Source: Sphingobium wenxiniae (GTDB taxonomy: Bacteria; Pseudomonadota; Alphaproteobacteria; Sphingomonadales; Sphingomonadaceae). From it: a stretch of DNA of 64,000 bases. Where the stretch lies: positions 62,001-126,000 of the forward strand of contig NZ_VLKK01000007.1 of assembly GCF_007830065.1 (NCBI RefSeq), in the 5' to 3' direction. A model generated the notes under the pieces. It worked only from the letters and a program-made list of their open reading frames with translations. It was not told where the DNA came from and ran no database searches. The position numbers and the translations under genes are program-made. Positions 27,963 through 35,113 of the stretch are shown here, piece after piece (within the stretch, counting starts at the first letter, position 1; every line of letters begins with the position of its first letter).

Positions 27963-28535
27963 TCAATGAACGGTGTCGCCCACGGGCAAGGCTGCGGTCT
28001 TGCCCTCCATCAGCTTCGCGGCGATCAGCCCTGCCGCGGCCAGCCCCACGAAATCGCTCAAAGCAAGATAGAGGATATAGCCCCATGGCGCATGGTTGAA
28101 AACCGCCTGCCCGACATGCGGCCACAGCACCGCCGCCAGCGCGAACAGCACCGCCACCCGTGCCCGGCTGCCGAAATCCGCCGCCGTGAAGCGCAGCGCC
28201 AACGCGATGATCACGCCCACGACCAGCGCCAGCACGAACCCGCCGATCAGCGCCGACCCGTCCGTCACCGGATAGCCGCCGCTATTGTAGAAGATCGTGG
28301 CGATCGGCCCCTTGCCGAACAGCACCGTACCCTGCGCCGTCGCGGGATCGGGCACGACATAGACGCCGGTGCCGGTGGCGTTCAGCGCCTGCGCCATGGC
28401 GGCCTGAAGATTGGCGCTGGCCTCGGCCGGCGCGCGATGGAACGCCAGCGCGCCCAGCGGCGTGCCCCAGAAGATGAAGCCTATGATATAAAGCGCAAAA
28501 CCGCCCAGCAGTCCGCCCAGGATCGTCCGCACCAT
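27963..28535 (-). CDS. Membrane protein of unknown function
   Basis: 190 residues, start at 28535 supported by GGAGGG seven bases upstream. N-terminal helix GGLLGGFALYIIGFIFWGTPLG, an exported-looking loop (FHRAPAEASANLQAAMAQALN... TGVYVVPDP), then three more helices. The overall look resembles a DUF-type membrane protein common in Sphingomonadaceae, but I cannot name it. It is the last ordinary gene before the decayed segment at 28.5-34.3 kb. Confidence 0.7.
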   Translation of the reverse strand: MVRTILGGLLGGFALYIIGFIFWGTPLGALAFHRAPAEASANLQAAMAQALNATGTGVYVVPDPATAQGTVLFGKGPIATIFYNSGGYPVTDGSALIGGFVLALVVGVIIALALRFTAADFGSRARVAVLFALAAVLWPHVGQAVFNHAPWGYILYLALSDFVGLAAAGLIAAKLMEGKTAALPVGDTVH

Positions 28536-29010
28536 GATGCCCTCCATACGCCTGTTGCAAGGAAGCTGGAACAGAAACGCGCCTGAGGCAATATCTATCC
28601 GAAGGAAGCTCGCAGCCGTTCCCGAATGGTATTTCGACTGCTCTTTCACGGCTGAAACACGGGTTCGATTGCGTAGGGGGTCATCAATCAGGCGGCGGCT
28701 TCCTGTTGAGAAATTCTATGATTGCATGAGTCCGAGCATTGTTCATTTTTTCCTCCCCAAACAAACGGTCGTGTTTTTTGCTGAGCAGTTCAAAATGCCG
28801 AAAAGCACCGTTCCCAATCCGGTTATCCGTGTCCGGATGCCGAATTATGCAAAGCATCTTCCCTGTGGGTGCAAAGGTGCCACGCTATCGGGCGGCGCCA
28901 AAATGGAGAGGCGCAGTTTCCATCAGGAATTCGATCGATATGATGGAGGCGCCAGGGCGCCGGCTGGCCGATGCCCTGCCGAATAGAGCGAGACCCAAAA
29001 GGCCGGCCGT
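28536..29010. other. Gene-poor, AT-richer stretch with one tiny ORF
   Basis: 475 bp with no recognisable gene. It is visibly AT-richer than its neighbours around 28680-28860. On the minus strand a 20-codon ORF (28746 down to 28684) starts MNNARTHAIIEFL and has GGAGG six bases upstream, so it may be the N-terminal stump of a lost gene. The border with the 29011 remnant has a weak hairpin. Probably intergenic scar at the left edge of the accessory segment. Confidence 0.45.
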
Positions 29011-29390
29011 TCAGCCTTTCAGTTCGCGGGCGAAGTCACGCCACAGCCTTGGCCCCCAGCAGTCCTGGTCTTCGCCCCAGACGGTCTGGCCATCGAAGGA
29101 CCATTTCACAAGATTGCACCAGCACAACATGCTGGCGTAGCTCATGCTCATGAACCGGCTTTCGACGGTTCCCTGAGCGGAAAATTCGCGGCCCAGTTCA
29201 TCGGTCGCGGTCACCTCCAAACGGCTGGCGCGTCCCTGCGCATCGCGCGTCACCGTCCGCTTGCCTGAGGCAAGTCTGGACCAGACGCCATCGCGCATCA
29301 AAAATCCGCTGATGACCTTGTCGATTCCGCTGTGGCCGGTTCCCGAGACGGAGAGGAACGCATGATGTCGTTTGATCCGGCGGATCGCGA
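29011..29390 (-). pseudogene. C-terminal remnant of a DUF7064/DUF7065-like protein
   Basis: The continuous frame from about 29390 to the stop at 29011 reads GTGHSGIDKVISGFLMRDG, continues into TATDELGREFSAQGTVESRF and ends with WSFDGQTVWGEDQD and a final RDFARELKG. The WGEDQD-x-W ending and the DELGR block match my memory of the DUF7064 C-terminal domain, found next to lipid or steroid catabolism genes. There is no plausible start codon before 29301 (a TTG), and the N-terminal ~250 residues of such a protein are absent. The remnant joins directly onto the biotin carboxylase frame. Confidence 0.55.
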
Positions 29391-30815
29391 TCCCCCTCCG
29401 CCCTGAAAGAAGGCTGCCGCGGCAGCGATCATTGTGCCCGGCGTCCCGAGTTTGAGGTCGATGGCATGGCGGTCGAGGAAGGCCGTATCGATGTCACCGT
29501 GCACGAAATCGCGGTGCCGCAAAACCCGCGCGAGAAACGGGGTGTTCGATTGCACCCCGGCCACCTCGATGGCATCAAGGGCCGTCGCCAGCCGTTCGAG
29601 CGCGGCGGCTCGGTCGGGGCCGTGCGCGATGACCTTGGCGATCATCGGATCATAATAGGGCGTGACGCTATCGCCCTCGGCCACGCCCGTATCGATGCGC
29701 AGGCCCTCCCCGTCGTCGGGAAACGAAAGACGCAGCAACTGTCCGGCCGAGGGCATGAAGTTGCGAGCGGGGTCCTCGGCATAGAGTCTCGCCTCCACGG
29801 CATGGCCGGACAGCGCGATCCGTTCCTGCGGAAGCGGTAAGGGCTCACCGGCCGCGATCCGCAATTGCCATTCCACCAGATCCTGCCCGGTAACCGCCTC
29901 CGTTACCGGATGCTCCACTTGCAGGCGGGTATTCATCTCCATGAAATAGAAGCGGTCGGGCCGCAAGCCTTCGGTCACGTCCGCAATGAACTCGATAGTG
30001 CCCGCGCCCACATAGCCGATCGCCCGGGCGGCGGCGGCCGCCGCCTCGCCCATCGCGCGCCGCATATGCTCCGCCATTCCAGGCGCCGGCGCTTCTTCGA
30101 TCACTTTCTGATGGCGCCGCTGGATCGAACAGTCGCGTTCAAAAAGATGCACGACCTCCCCCGAGGCATCGGCGAAAATCTGTACTTCGATATGGCGTGG
30201 CCGGACGAGATATTTCTCGATCAGAACCCGGTCGTCGCCAAAGGCGGCCGCCGCCTCTCTTCGTGCGCCGTCGACGGCGGCAGCGAAGGCGGCAGCGTCA
30301 TCGACCCGCCTCATGCCCTTGCCGCCTCCGCCCGCGACCGCCTTGATCAATATCGGCCAGCCGATCGCTTCCGCTTGACCGAGCAGATGGGCCTCATCCT
30401 GATTGTCGCCATGATAGCCGGGCACCACGGGAACAGCCGCCCCGATCATCAACGCCTTGGCCGCGCTCTTGAGCCCCATCGCCCGAATCGCGGCGGGCGG
30501 CGGCCCGATAAAGATCAGGCCCGCCGCCGCGCACGCCTCCGCGAATTCGGCGCGTTCGGACAGAAAACCATAGCCTGGATGGACGGCATCAGCGCCACTC
30601 TTCCCGGCCGCCGCAATGATCCGTTCGATCACCAGATAGCTGTCGCGGGCCGGCGCCGGACCGATGCCAATGGCTTCATCTGCCATGCGGACATGCAACG
30701 CGCCGGCGTCGGCATCCGAATAGACCGCGACGGTTGCAACGCCCAGCCGGCGGCAGGTTCGCATGATGCGGCACGCAATCTCGCCGCGGTTGGCGATCAG
30801 GACCTTCCGGATCAT
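29298..30815 (-). CDS. Acyl-CoA carboxylase biotin carboxylase subunit, C-terminally truncated
   Basis: 506 residues from ATG 30815 (AAGGGA upstream). The biotin carboxylase part is complete: IANRGEIACRIM, GGGGKGMR ATP-grasp loop, QRRHQKVIEEAP and EMNTRLQVEHPVTE. It carboxylates biotin using ATP and bicarbonate. Related alpha subunits (MCC, PCC, GCC) are about 650-670 residues and carry a C-terminal biotinyl domain; here similarity stops around residue 468, and the last ~38 residues (SRSAGSNDIMRSSPSREPA) are an out-of-frame read of the DUF7064-like remnant. A separate carrier protein lies at 32718. Overlaps the remnant by 4 bp at its end. Confidence 0.85.
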   Translation of the reverse strand: MIRKVLIANRGEIACRIMRTCRRLGVATVAVYSDADAGALHVRMADEAIGIGPAPARDSYLVIERIIAAAGKSGADAVHPGYGFLSERAEFAEACAAAGLIFIGPPPAAIRAMGLKSAAKALMIGAAVPVVPGYHGDNQDEAHLLGQAEAIGWPILIKAVAGGGGKGMRRVDDAAAFAAAVDGARREAAAAFGDDRVLIEKYLVRPRHIEVQIFADASGEVVHLFERDCSIQRRHQKVIEEAPAPGMAEHMRRAMGEAAAAAARAIGYVGAGTIEFIADVTEGLRPDRFYFMEMNTRLQVEHPVTEAVTGQDLVEWQLRIAAGEPLPLPQERIALSGHAVEARLYAEDPARNFMPSAGQLLRLSFPDDGEGLRIDTGVAEGDSVTPYYDPMIAKVIAHGPDRAAALERLATALDAIEVAGVQSNTPFLARVLRHRDFVHGDIDTAFLDRHAIDLKLGTPGTMIAAAAAFFQGGGGSRSAGSNDIMRSSPSREPATAESTRSSADF

Positions 30816-30844
30816 CGCGGTCGATCCCTTGCGCCCGATCATCT

Positions 30845-31060
30845 TTATTCGGTGCCCCGCATGTCGGTCATGCGCCGGCGCAGCTCGAACTTCTTGATCT
30901 TGCCGAGAGGAGTTCGCGGGAAATCATCGACACATTCCAGCGATTCGGGCCATTTCTGCTTTGCCAGGCCAATGGTTTTCAGATGATCCTTGATCCCGGC
31001 GAGCGTCGGCGGACTTGCGCCGTCCGCGACCCGGATGACGGCATGCGCCCGCTCGCTCGT
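30845..31060 (-). pseudogene. C-terminal fragment of an AMP-dependent acyl-CoA ligase
   Basis: The last ~70 residues of an adenylate-forming ligase: ERAHAVIRVADG then WPESLECVDDFPRTPLGKIKKFELRRRM, with the catalytic C-terminal lysine context PRTPLGKIKK. The ~450-residue N-terminal adenylation domain is missing. The fragment ends 29 bp before the biotin carboxylase start, so an intact ligase was once upstream of it in the same operon. In a different frame the same bases are read as the C terminus of the carboxyltransferase. Confidence 0.8.
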
Positions 31061-32546
31061 GCGGGGCGATGACATCGTGGATATAATGGTGTCCCGCCGC
31101 CTCCCAGGGACTGTTCGCTGCGCGCATTTCCCTAATCAGGGTCTCGCGGAGTTCAGGATCGGCATCCGGTTCGCGCAGCTTGCGGGCATGCGCGATATTC
31201 ACGGCCACTTCGGGCGCGACAAAGCCGATGTCGGCGGTCGGCCAGGCAAAGTGCCAGTCCATGCCCATGCGGGGTCCGCCCATGCTGAAATAGCCCGCGC
31301 CATAAGCCTTGCGCAATACTACCGATACTTTGGGCACGGTGGCCGCGCTGAGCGCGACCCATTGGGTGGAGATGCGTCCGGCCATTCGCCGCTCCTCCGC
31401 CTTGCGGCTGACAAAGAAGCCGGGCGTGTCGCACAGGAAGACAAGCGGAATGTTGAAGGAGTCGCACAGGATGATGAAGCTGGTGATCTTGTCCGCGCCA
31501 TCGAAACCCATCGCGCCGCCATTGCCGAGCGGATTATTGGCAACGACGCCGACCGTGTGACCGTCAAGCCGCGCCAGCGCCGTGATGACGCTGCGATCGA
31601 ACAGCGGTTTCAGTTCCAGGAACCGGCCGTGGTCGAAGAGGATGCGTAGCGCCGCCCGCATGTCGTAACCGCGACGGGGCTGCGTCGGGATGATCGATGC
31701 GAGCTTGCCCTGACGATCGGCGGCGGGATCATCCCGGTCTGCGGACCGCGGCGGAAGCGCGTCATTGTGCGATGGCATGTAAGAGAGGAAATCGCGCACC
31801 AGAGCAATCGCGTCGGCGTCGGTATCCGCAACCTGATCGGCGAGTCCGGTCACCTTGGCATGGACCTCCCATCCGCCCAGTTCCTCGGCAGTGACCTTCT
31901 CCGTCGTGGCGATTTCGAGCGCCCGGGGACTCGATACCGCCATGCAAGTGCCTTTGACTTGCACCACGAGATCGGATTGCGCGGCAGAGAAGGCGGACTC
32001 GCCAAATGCATTGCCCATGATCGCGGTGACCAGCGGCACGCGCCGCTGGCGCTTGCCGAACGCGCCGGGCGGGGATGGATAGGAGATGATACCGACCGGG
32101 GTCAGGATATCGGGAATTCGTCCTCCACCGGACTCCGCAAACAATATAAGCGGATAGCCTTTTTCAAAGGCCGTCGAAGAGACCTGATCCATTTTTCGCG
32201 CGCCGGAGCGTCCGCCCGCGCCCGCCAGGGTGGTGGCATCATTACCGATCACTGCCACCGGCCGACCATCGACCGTGCCGAATCCGGCAACCTTGCCATC
32301 GGCCGGTGTTTCCCCGCATATGCCGGGCATGTCCGAATGGTTCAGGAGTCCCACCTCGAAGAAGCTGCCCATGTCGAGCAGCGCATCCACCCGATCCCGG
32401 ACTGTCAGCCGACCACCCTGCTCCTGTTCTCCTGCCTTGTGGCGTGCGACGCGTTCGGCGCCGCCCATCGACCGGCCATGGTTTCGACGAGCCTCCAGAT
32501 CGGTCGCTATTGTATGGATTGGATCGGTATCTTCGGTGGCTGGCAT
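30924..32546 (-). CDS. Acyl-CoA carboxylase carboxyltransferase subunit, chimeric C terminus
   Basis: 540-residue open frame. Both carboxyltransferase halves are present: the N-terminal one with SGGGRIPDILTPVG and MAVSSPRALEIAT, the C-terminal one with FLCDTPGFFVS, KAYGAGYFSMGG and FVAPEVAVNIAH. It would pass CO2 from biotin to an acyl-CoA. Similarity ends at YIHDVIAPHE (~residue 497, near 31055); the last ~43 residues (ACRHPGRGRRKSADARR...) are the ligase fragment read in another frame. Only the final few residues of a normal subunit seem lost, so activity might survive. Confidence 0.85.
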   Translation of the reverse strand: MPATEDTDPIHTIATDLEARRNHGRSMGGAERVARHKAGEQEQGGRLTVRDRVDALLDMGSFFEVGLLNHSDMPGICGETPADGKVAGFGTVDGRPVAVIGNDATTLAGAGGRSGARKMDQVSSTAFEKGYPLILFAESGGGRIPDILTPVGIISYPSPPGAFGKRQRRVPLVTAIMGNAFGESAFSAAQSDLVVQVKGTCMAVSSPRALEIATTEKVTAEELGGWEVHAKVTGLADQVADTDADAIALVRDFLSYMPSHNDALPPRSADRDDPAADRQGKLASIIPTQPRRGYDMRAALRILFDHGRFLELKPLFDRSVITALARLDGHTVGVVANNPLGNGGAMGFDGADKITSFIILCDSFNIPLVFLCDTPGFFVSRKAEERRMAGRISTQWVALSAATVPKVSVVLRKAYGAGYFSMGGPRMGMDWHFAWPTADIGFVAPEVAVNIAHARKLREPDADPELRETLIREMRAANSPWEAAGHHYIHDVIAPHERAGACRHPGRGRRKSADARRDQGSSENHWPGKAEMARIAGMCR

Positions 32547-32717
32547 CGTGACTGGCTATCCTGATCGTGACAGCCGCATTCTACCGAAGGCCACGTTACA
32601 GGCTCAACTGCGGCAGGGTCATATCCATCACAGGACCGATTGAAATCCCGGCGTCGTTGGGGCCGTGCCTGCCACGCTTTGCAATAGAGTGAGGAGAAAC
32701 TCAGAAAGGCGGATCCT

Positions 32718-32942
32718 ATGGCGATAGTGCGTATCTTCAGCGAGACAGCAGGTGCCGTCTGGAAGGTATCCGTGCGGATCGGCGATCCCGTAGCGGAAGG
32801 CGAACCAGTCATCATTCTGGAATCGATGAAGATGGAATTTCCCGTGACCTGTCCGAAAGACGGGATTGTTGAAAGCCTGACGGTCGAGGAGGGGCAAATG
32901 GTGGTTGAAGGACAGTTGCTCGGGACGATCGCAACGCTTTAG
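32718..32942 (+). CDS. Stand-alone biotinyl (BCCP-like) carrier protein
   Basis: 74 residues, almost nothing but a biotinyl-lipoyl domain. The biotin acceptor is the Lys in ESMKME, with PVIILESMKMEFPV and EGQMVVEGQLLGTI around it. It is divergent from the carboxyltransferase (171 bp between starts) and could be the carrier for the neighbouring biotin carboxylase, which lacks a biotinyl domain. Such small carriers of about 70 residues occur in acyl-CoA/urea/geranyl carboxylase loci. Converges on the broken iclR gene. Confidence 0.88.
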   Translation: MAIVRIFSETAGAVWKVSVRIGDPVAEGEPVIILESMKMEFPVTCPKDGIVESLTVEEGQMVVEGQLLGTIATL

Positions 32943-32952
32943 GGCGGCAATG

Positions 32953-33755
32953 CTAGGCGTCGAGCCTCCGATAGGTTTCCGCGGCCTTGACGACTATCTT
33001 CTGAATGCTGTCTCGGTGTTGGCGCATCGATGCGATGGGCGCGGCGACGCCCACCGACAAATCCATCTCCCGGTTGCTTACGCAAAGCGGTGCGGCCAGC
33101 GCGGCCGTGCCGAATTGTGCCGCCTCGATATAGGAGAATCCGTTTCTCCGGGCTTCACAGGCCAGCGCCGCGACGCGCGGATAAGCGACACTGTTGCCGA
33201 TCCGGCCCTCCGGGGGATAGAGCGGCGCGACGATCTTCCAAAGTTCATCGGCCGAATGTTGGCTTAGCATGGCGAACCCCGTGCTGCACGCCGTCACTGG
33301 GACATGGGCGCCGACAGACATGGTAAGCGGTATCGAAAGCCCGCTCGGTTCGACATAGATATAGTGGGAATAGGCTCCGCGACGCGTCGCGAGCACAGCC
33401 GTTTCACCTGTCGCTGTCCTGATGTCCTTGAGCAACTTCCAGAGGGCGCCATCACGAAATATATCGGCCGTACCCAAAGACCCATGAAGCTCACCTTGCT
33501 ACTCAATGTATATGTTCGATCGACGGGATCGAAATGCAAATACCCCAGCACCAACAATGTCTGAACCAAGCCCGACACACTTGATTGAGGATAATCCAGA
33601 TAGCGCGCCAGTTCGACGACCGACACCGGGCGCCGGATCGTATCCATGAACTCAATAACCTGCATAGCTCTGGCGGCAGATTTCACCACATCTTCGCCAA
33701 GTTTTATCCGGGGAAGAGATACTTTTTTCGTGACTTGTTTACGTGGACGGCCCAT
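32953..33755 (-). pseudogene. IclR-family transcriptional regulator, frameshifted
   Basis: One gene split over two frames. The 5' part from 33755 (MGRPRKQVTKKVSL) has the winged-helix DNA-binding domain: SAARAMQVIEFM, SVVELARYLDYPQSSVSGLVQTL. It runs to SKVSFMGLW and then loses similarity. The IclR ligand domain continues in another frame as TADIFRDGALWKLLKDI through SVGVAAPIASMR to the stop at 32953. The shift lies near 33478-33486, next to a GGG run. It probably once controlled the adjacent carboxylase genes. A sequencing error is the alternative to a real mutation. Confidence 0.85.
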
Positions 33756-34065
33756 GACTATGGCAATTCCCGTATACAAAAAGCAGCGTTACGGGCCGAT
33801 TGGCACTCGCCTTCGAAATCTATTCTTGCAGCCATCGTCAAGCCGACGGCTGCGTATCGATCCGCAACGCCATTTCACGGATTCCTCTCACGACCAACAT
33901 TGTGGCCTTATAAAACCTGTTACGCAACCTGGAAGAAGTTCGTCAAGGAGGGCCGGCTCGGCAAGAGCCTCTCACTTTGAGTCATCGTGGCAAGTGACGT
34001 GAACTGGATCGTGTCCACGACATGGAGTAGTTCGCGAGTCGATCAGCGATATCCATTGCGCCGAG
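33756..34065. other. Stretch without a recognisable gene
   Basis: 310 bp between the iclR start and the transposase remnant. Several short frames are open (one on the plus strand ends TCYATWKKFVKEGRLGKSLSL) but none has a convincing start, ribosome site or family resemblance. Lower coding quality than the chromosome around it; consistent with insertion-sequence debris. Confidence 0.4.
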
Positions 34066-34258
34066 CAGATCACGCGTCATCGCGGCGTGCATATCTCGAT
34101 CAACCGACTCGAAAGCGACATCCGCGCGTTCACCGAGGGGCACAATGAAAACCAAAGCCTATCGATGGACCAAGTCCGCCGACGACATCCTCACCTCCGT
34201 CAAGCGCTTCTGCCGAACGGTAGACCGGACGTTATGCAGCGAACTTAGTTTGTCGTAG
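34066..34258 (+). mobile_element. IS630-family transposase, C-terminal remnant
   Basis: The plus strand reads QITRHRGVHISINRLESD then IRAFTEGHNEN, and after a frame change at 34153 continues KAYRWTKSADDILTSVKRFC to a TAG at 34256-34258. This is the well-known C terminus of IS630-type transposases (HN-x-x-P-K-x-[FY]-x-W-T-K-S-A-D-D-I). The frame break fits loss of two bases in a CCC proline codon. The DDE catalytic core is absent, so the element is dead. It lies 50 bp from the hisE stop and marks the right edge of the accessory segment. Confidence 0.8.
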
Positions 34259-34308
34259 CGGGTTGCGATGGGGCGCCAGCCAAAATGTCACCGCAGCCCA
34301 GCGCACGA

Positions 34309-34641
34309 TCACATTTGCTCGCGACGCGAGGCCTTCTCCGTCAGCCCCGACAACCCTTCGCGCCGATCCAGCTCATCCAGCACGCTATCGAGCGATATGC
34401 CGCAATCGGCCAGCAGGACGAGGAGGTGGAACAGCAGGTCCGCGCTTTCGCCGACGGTTTCGGCGCGATCGCCGGCAAGGGCCGCGATGACGGTTTCGAC
34501 CGCCTCTTCGCCGACCTTCTGCGCGATCTTGCCGCGCCCCCTGGAGGTCAGCTTCGCCACATAGGATTGCGACGGATCGGCGCGCCGCCGCTGGGCGATG
34601 GTCTGTTCCAACTGATGAAGGGTCGCGCGCATGGCCGCCAT
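34309..34641 (-). CDS. hisE: Phosphoribosyl-ATP diphosphatase
   Basis: 110 residues from ATG 34641 (ATG 34632 also possible). Second step of histidine synthesis, PRATP to PRAMP. The MazG-like block KVGEEAVETVIAAL and SADLLFHLLVLLAD are diagnostic. In many relatives it directly follows hisF; here a PEP-CTERM gene lies between, separated by a terminator, so hisE may be read from that gene's promoter or its own. Confidence 0.95.
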   Translation of the reverse strand: MAAMRATLHQLEQTIAQRRRADPSQSYVAKLTSRGRGKIAQKVGEEAVETVIAALAGDRAETVGESADLLFHLLVLLADCGISLDSVLDELDRREGLSGLTEKASRREQM

Positions 34642-34690
34642 CAAGCGCCCGGCACGCGGCCCGTCAACAGGAAATCGGTTCGCCCGGCGC

Positions 34691-34960
34691 TTATTTGCGC
34701 TTGCGGCGGGCGCGGACGGCGCGGAAGCCCAGCGCCGCGACGCCCATGGCGAAGAGGCCGAGCTGTTCCGGCTCGGGAACCGGCGTCGCGCCGCCCGACG
34801 AGCTGGAACCGCCCGAACTGGAACCGCCCGAGCTGGAGGACGAGGAAGACGAACCGCCGCACTGCTTCCACAAGCCGCAGCCGAAAGTCGCCTGAGCGGG
34901 CGCTGCCGCGCCCATCAGGCCGACGACACCAGCGGCGAGAAGCATCTTGTTCACTTTCAT
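34691..34960 (-). CDS. Small Ser/Gly-rich PEP-CTERM surface protein
   Basis: 89 residues from ATG 34960 (a second ATG is directly upstream). Signal peptide ending APAQA, a short Cys-containing block (FGCGLWKQCGG), a linker made almost wholly of Ser and Gly, and a C-terminal PEP-CTERM sorting tail: VPEPEQLG, a membrane helix, then basic RAVRARRKRK. Such tails are processed by exosortase (EpsH/XrtA) and often serve exopolysaccharide-associated surface proteins. GGGAGTAAG precedes the start. A sigma-54-type promoter lies upstream. Confidence 0.88.
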   Translation of the reverse strand: MKVNKMLLAAGVVGLMGAAAPAQATFGCGLWKQCGGSSSSSSSSGGSSSGGSSSSGGATPVPEPEQLGLFAMGVAALGFRAVRARRKRK

Positions 34961-35001
34961 CATCTTACTCCCTGTTTCCCGTAAACGTGATGCAGAGAAT
35001 T

Positions 35002-35018
35002 AAGCAGAAGCTGTGCCA
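35002..35018 (-). promoter_or_regulatory. Sigma-54 (RpoN) -24/-12 promoter for the PEP-CTERM gene
   Basis: On the minus strand the sequence is TGGCACAGCTTCTGCTT: TGGCAC, then GC placed exactly ten bases after the GG, the invariant GG-N10-GC spacing. It is about 42 bases upstream of the start codon, leaving room for a short leader. PEP-CTERM genes are known to be associated with the PrsK/PrsR two-component pair and RpoN, which supports the call. Confidence 0.6.
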
Positions 35019-35087
35019 AAGCCGGGAAATGACGGATTCCCGTGGCGGAAATGCGTTAACGCGCGTCCGGGCGTTCTGGTTAATGTA

Positions 35088-35113
35088 AAATAAGCCGACG
35101 CTTTGCGGCTTTT
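35088..35113 (-). terminator. Hairpin terminator after hisF
   Basis: AAGCCG (35092-35097) and CGGCTT (35106-35111) pair around an eight-base loop directly after the hisF stop. On the minus strand it is followed by ATTTTAC; on the plus strand by TTTTC. The T-run is modest, so termination may be partial. It separates hisF from the PEP-CTERM gene. Confidence 0.5.

Noticed and set aside
29011-29301. A real 96-residue protein from the TTG at 29301
   Set aside because: Conserved-looking residues continue upstream of that TTG to about 29390, so it is the tail of a longer broken gene, not a new small gene.
32953-33755. Two separate regulator genes
   Set aside because: Each half alone lacks an essential part of IclR; together, with one frame change, they make a normal regulator.
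34281-34640. Prophage or complete insertion sequence at the hisE edge
   Set aside because: Only the last ~60 residues of a transposase are seen and no terminal inverted repeats; it is a dead remnant.
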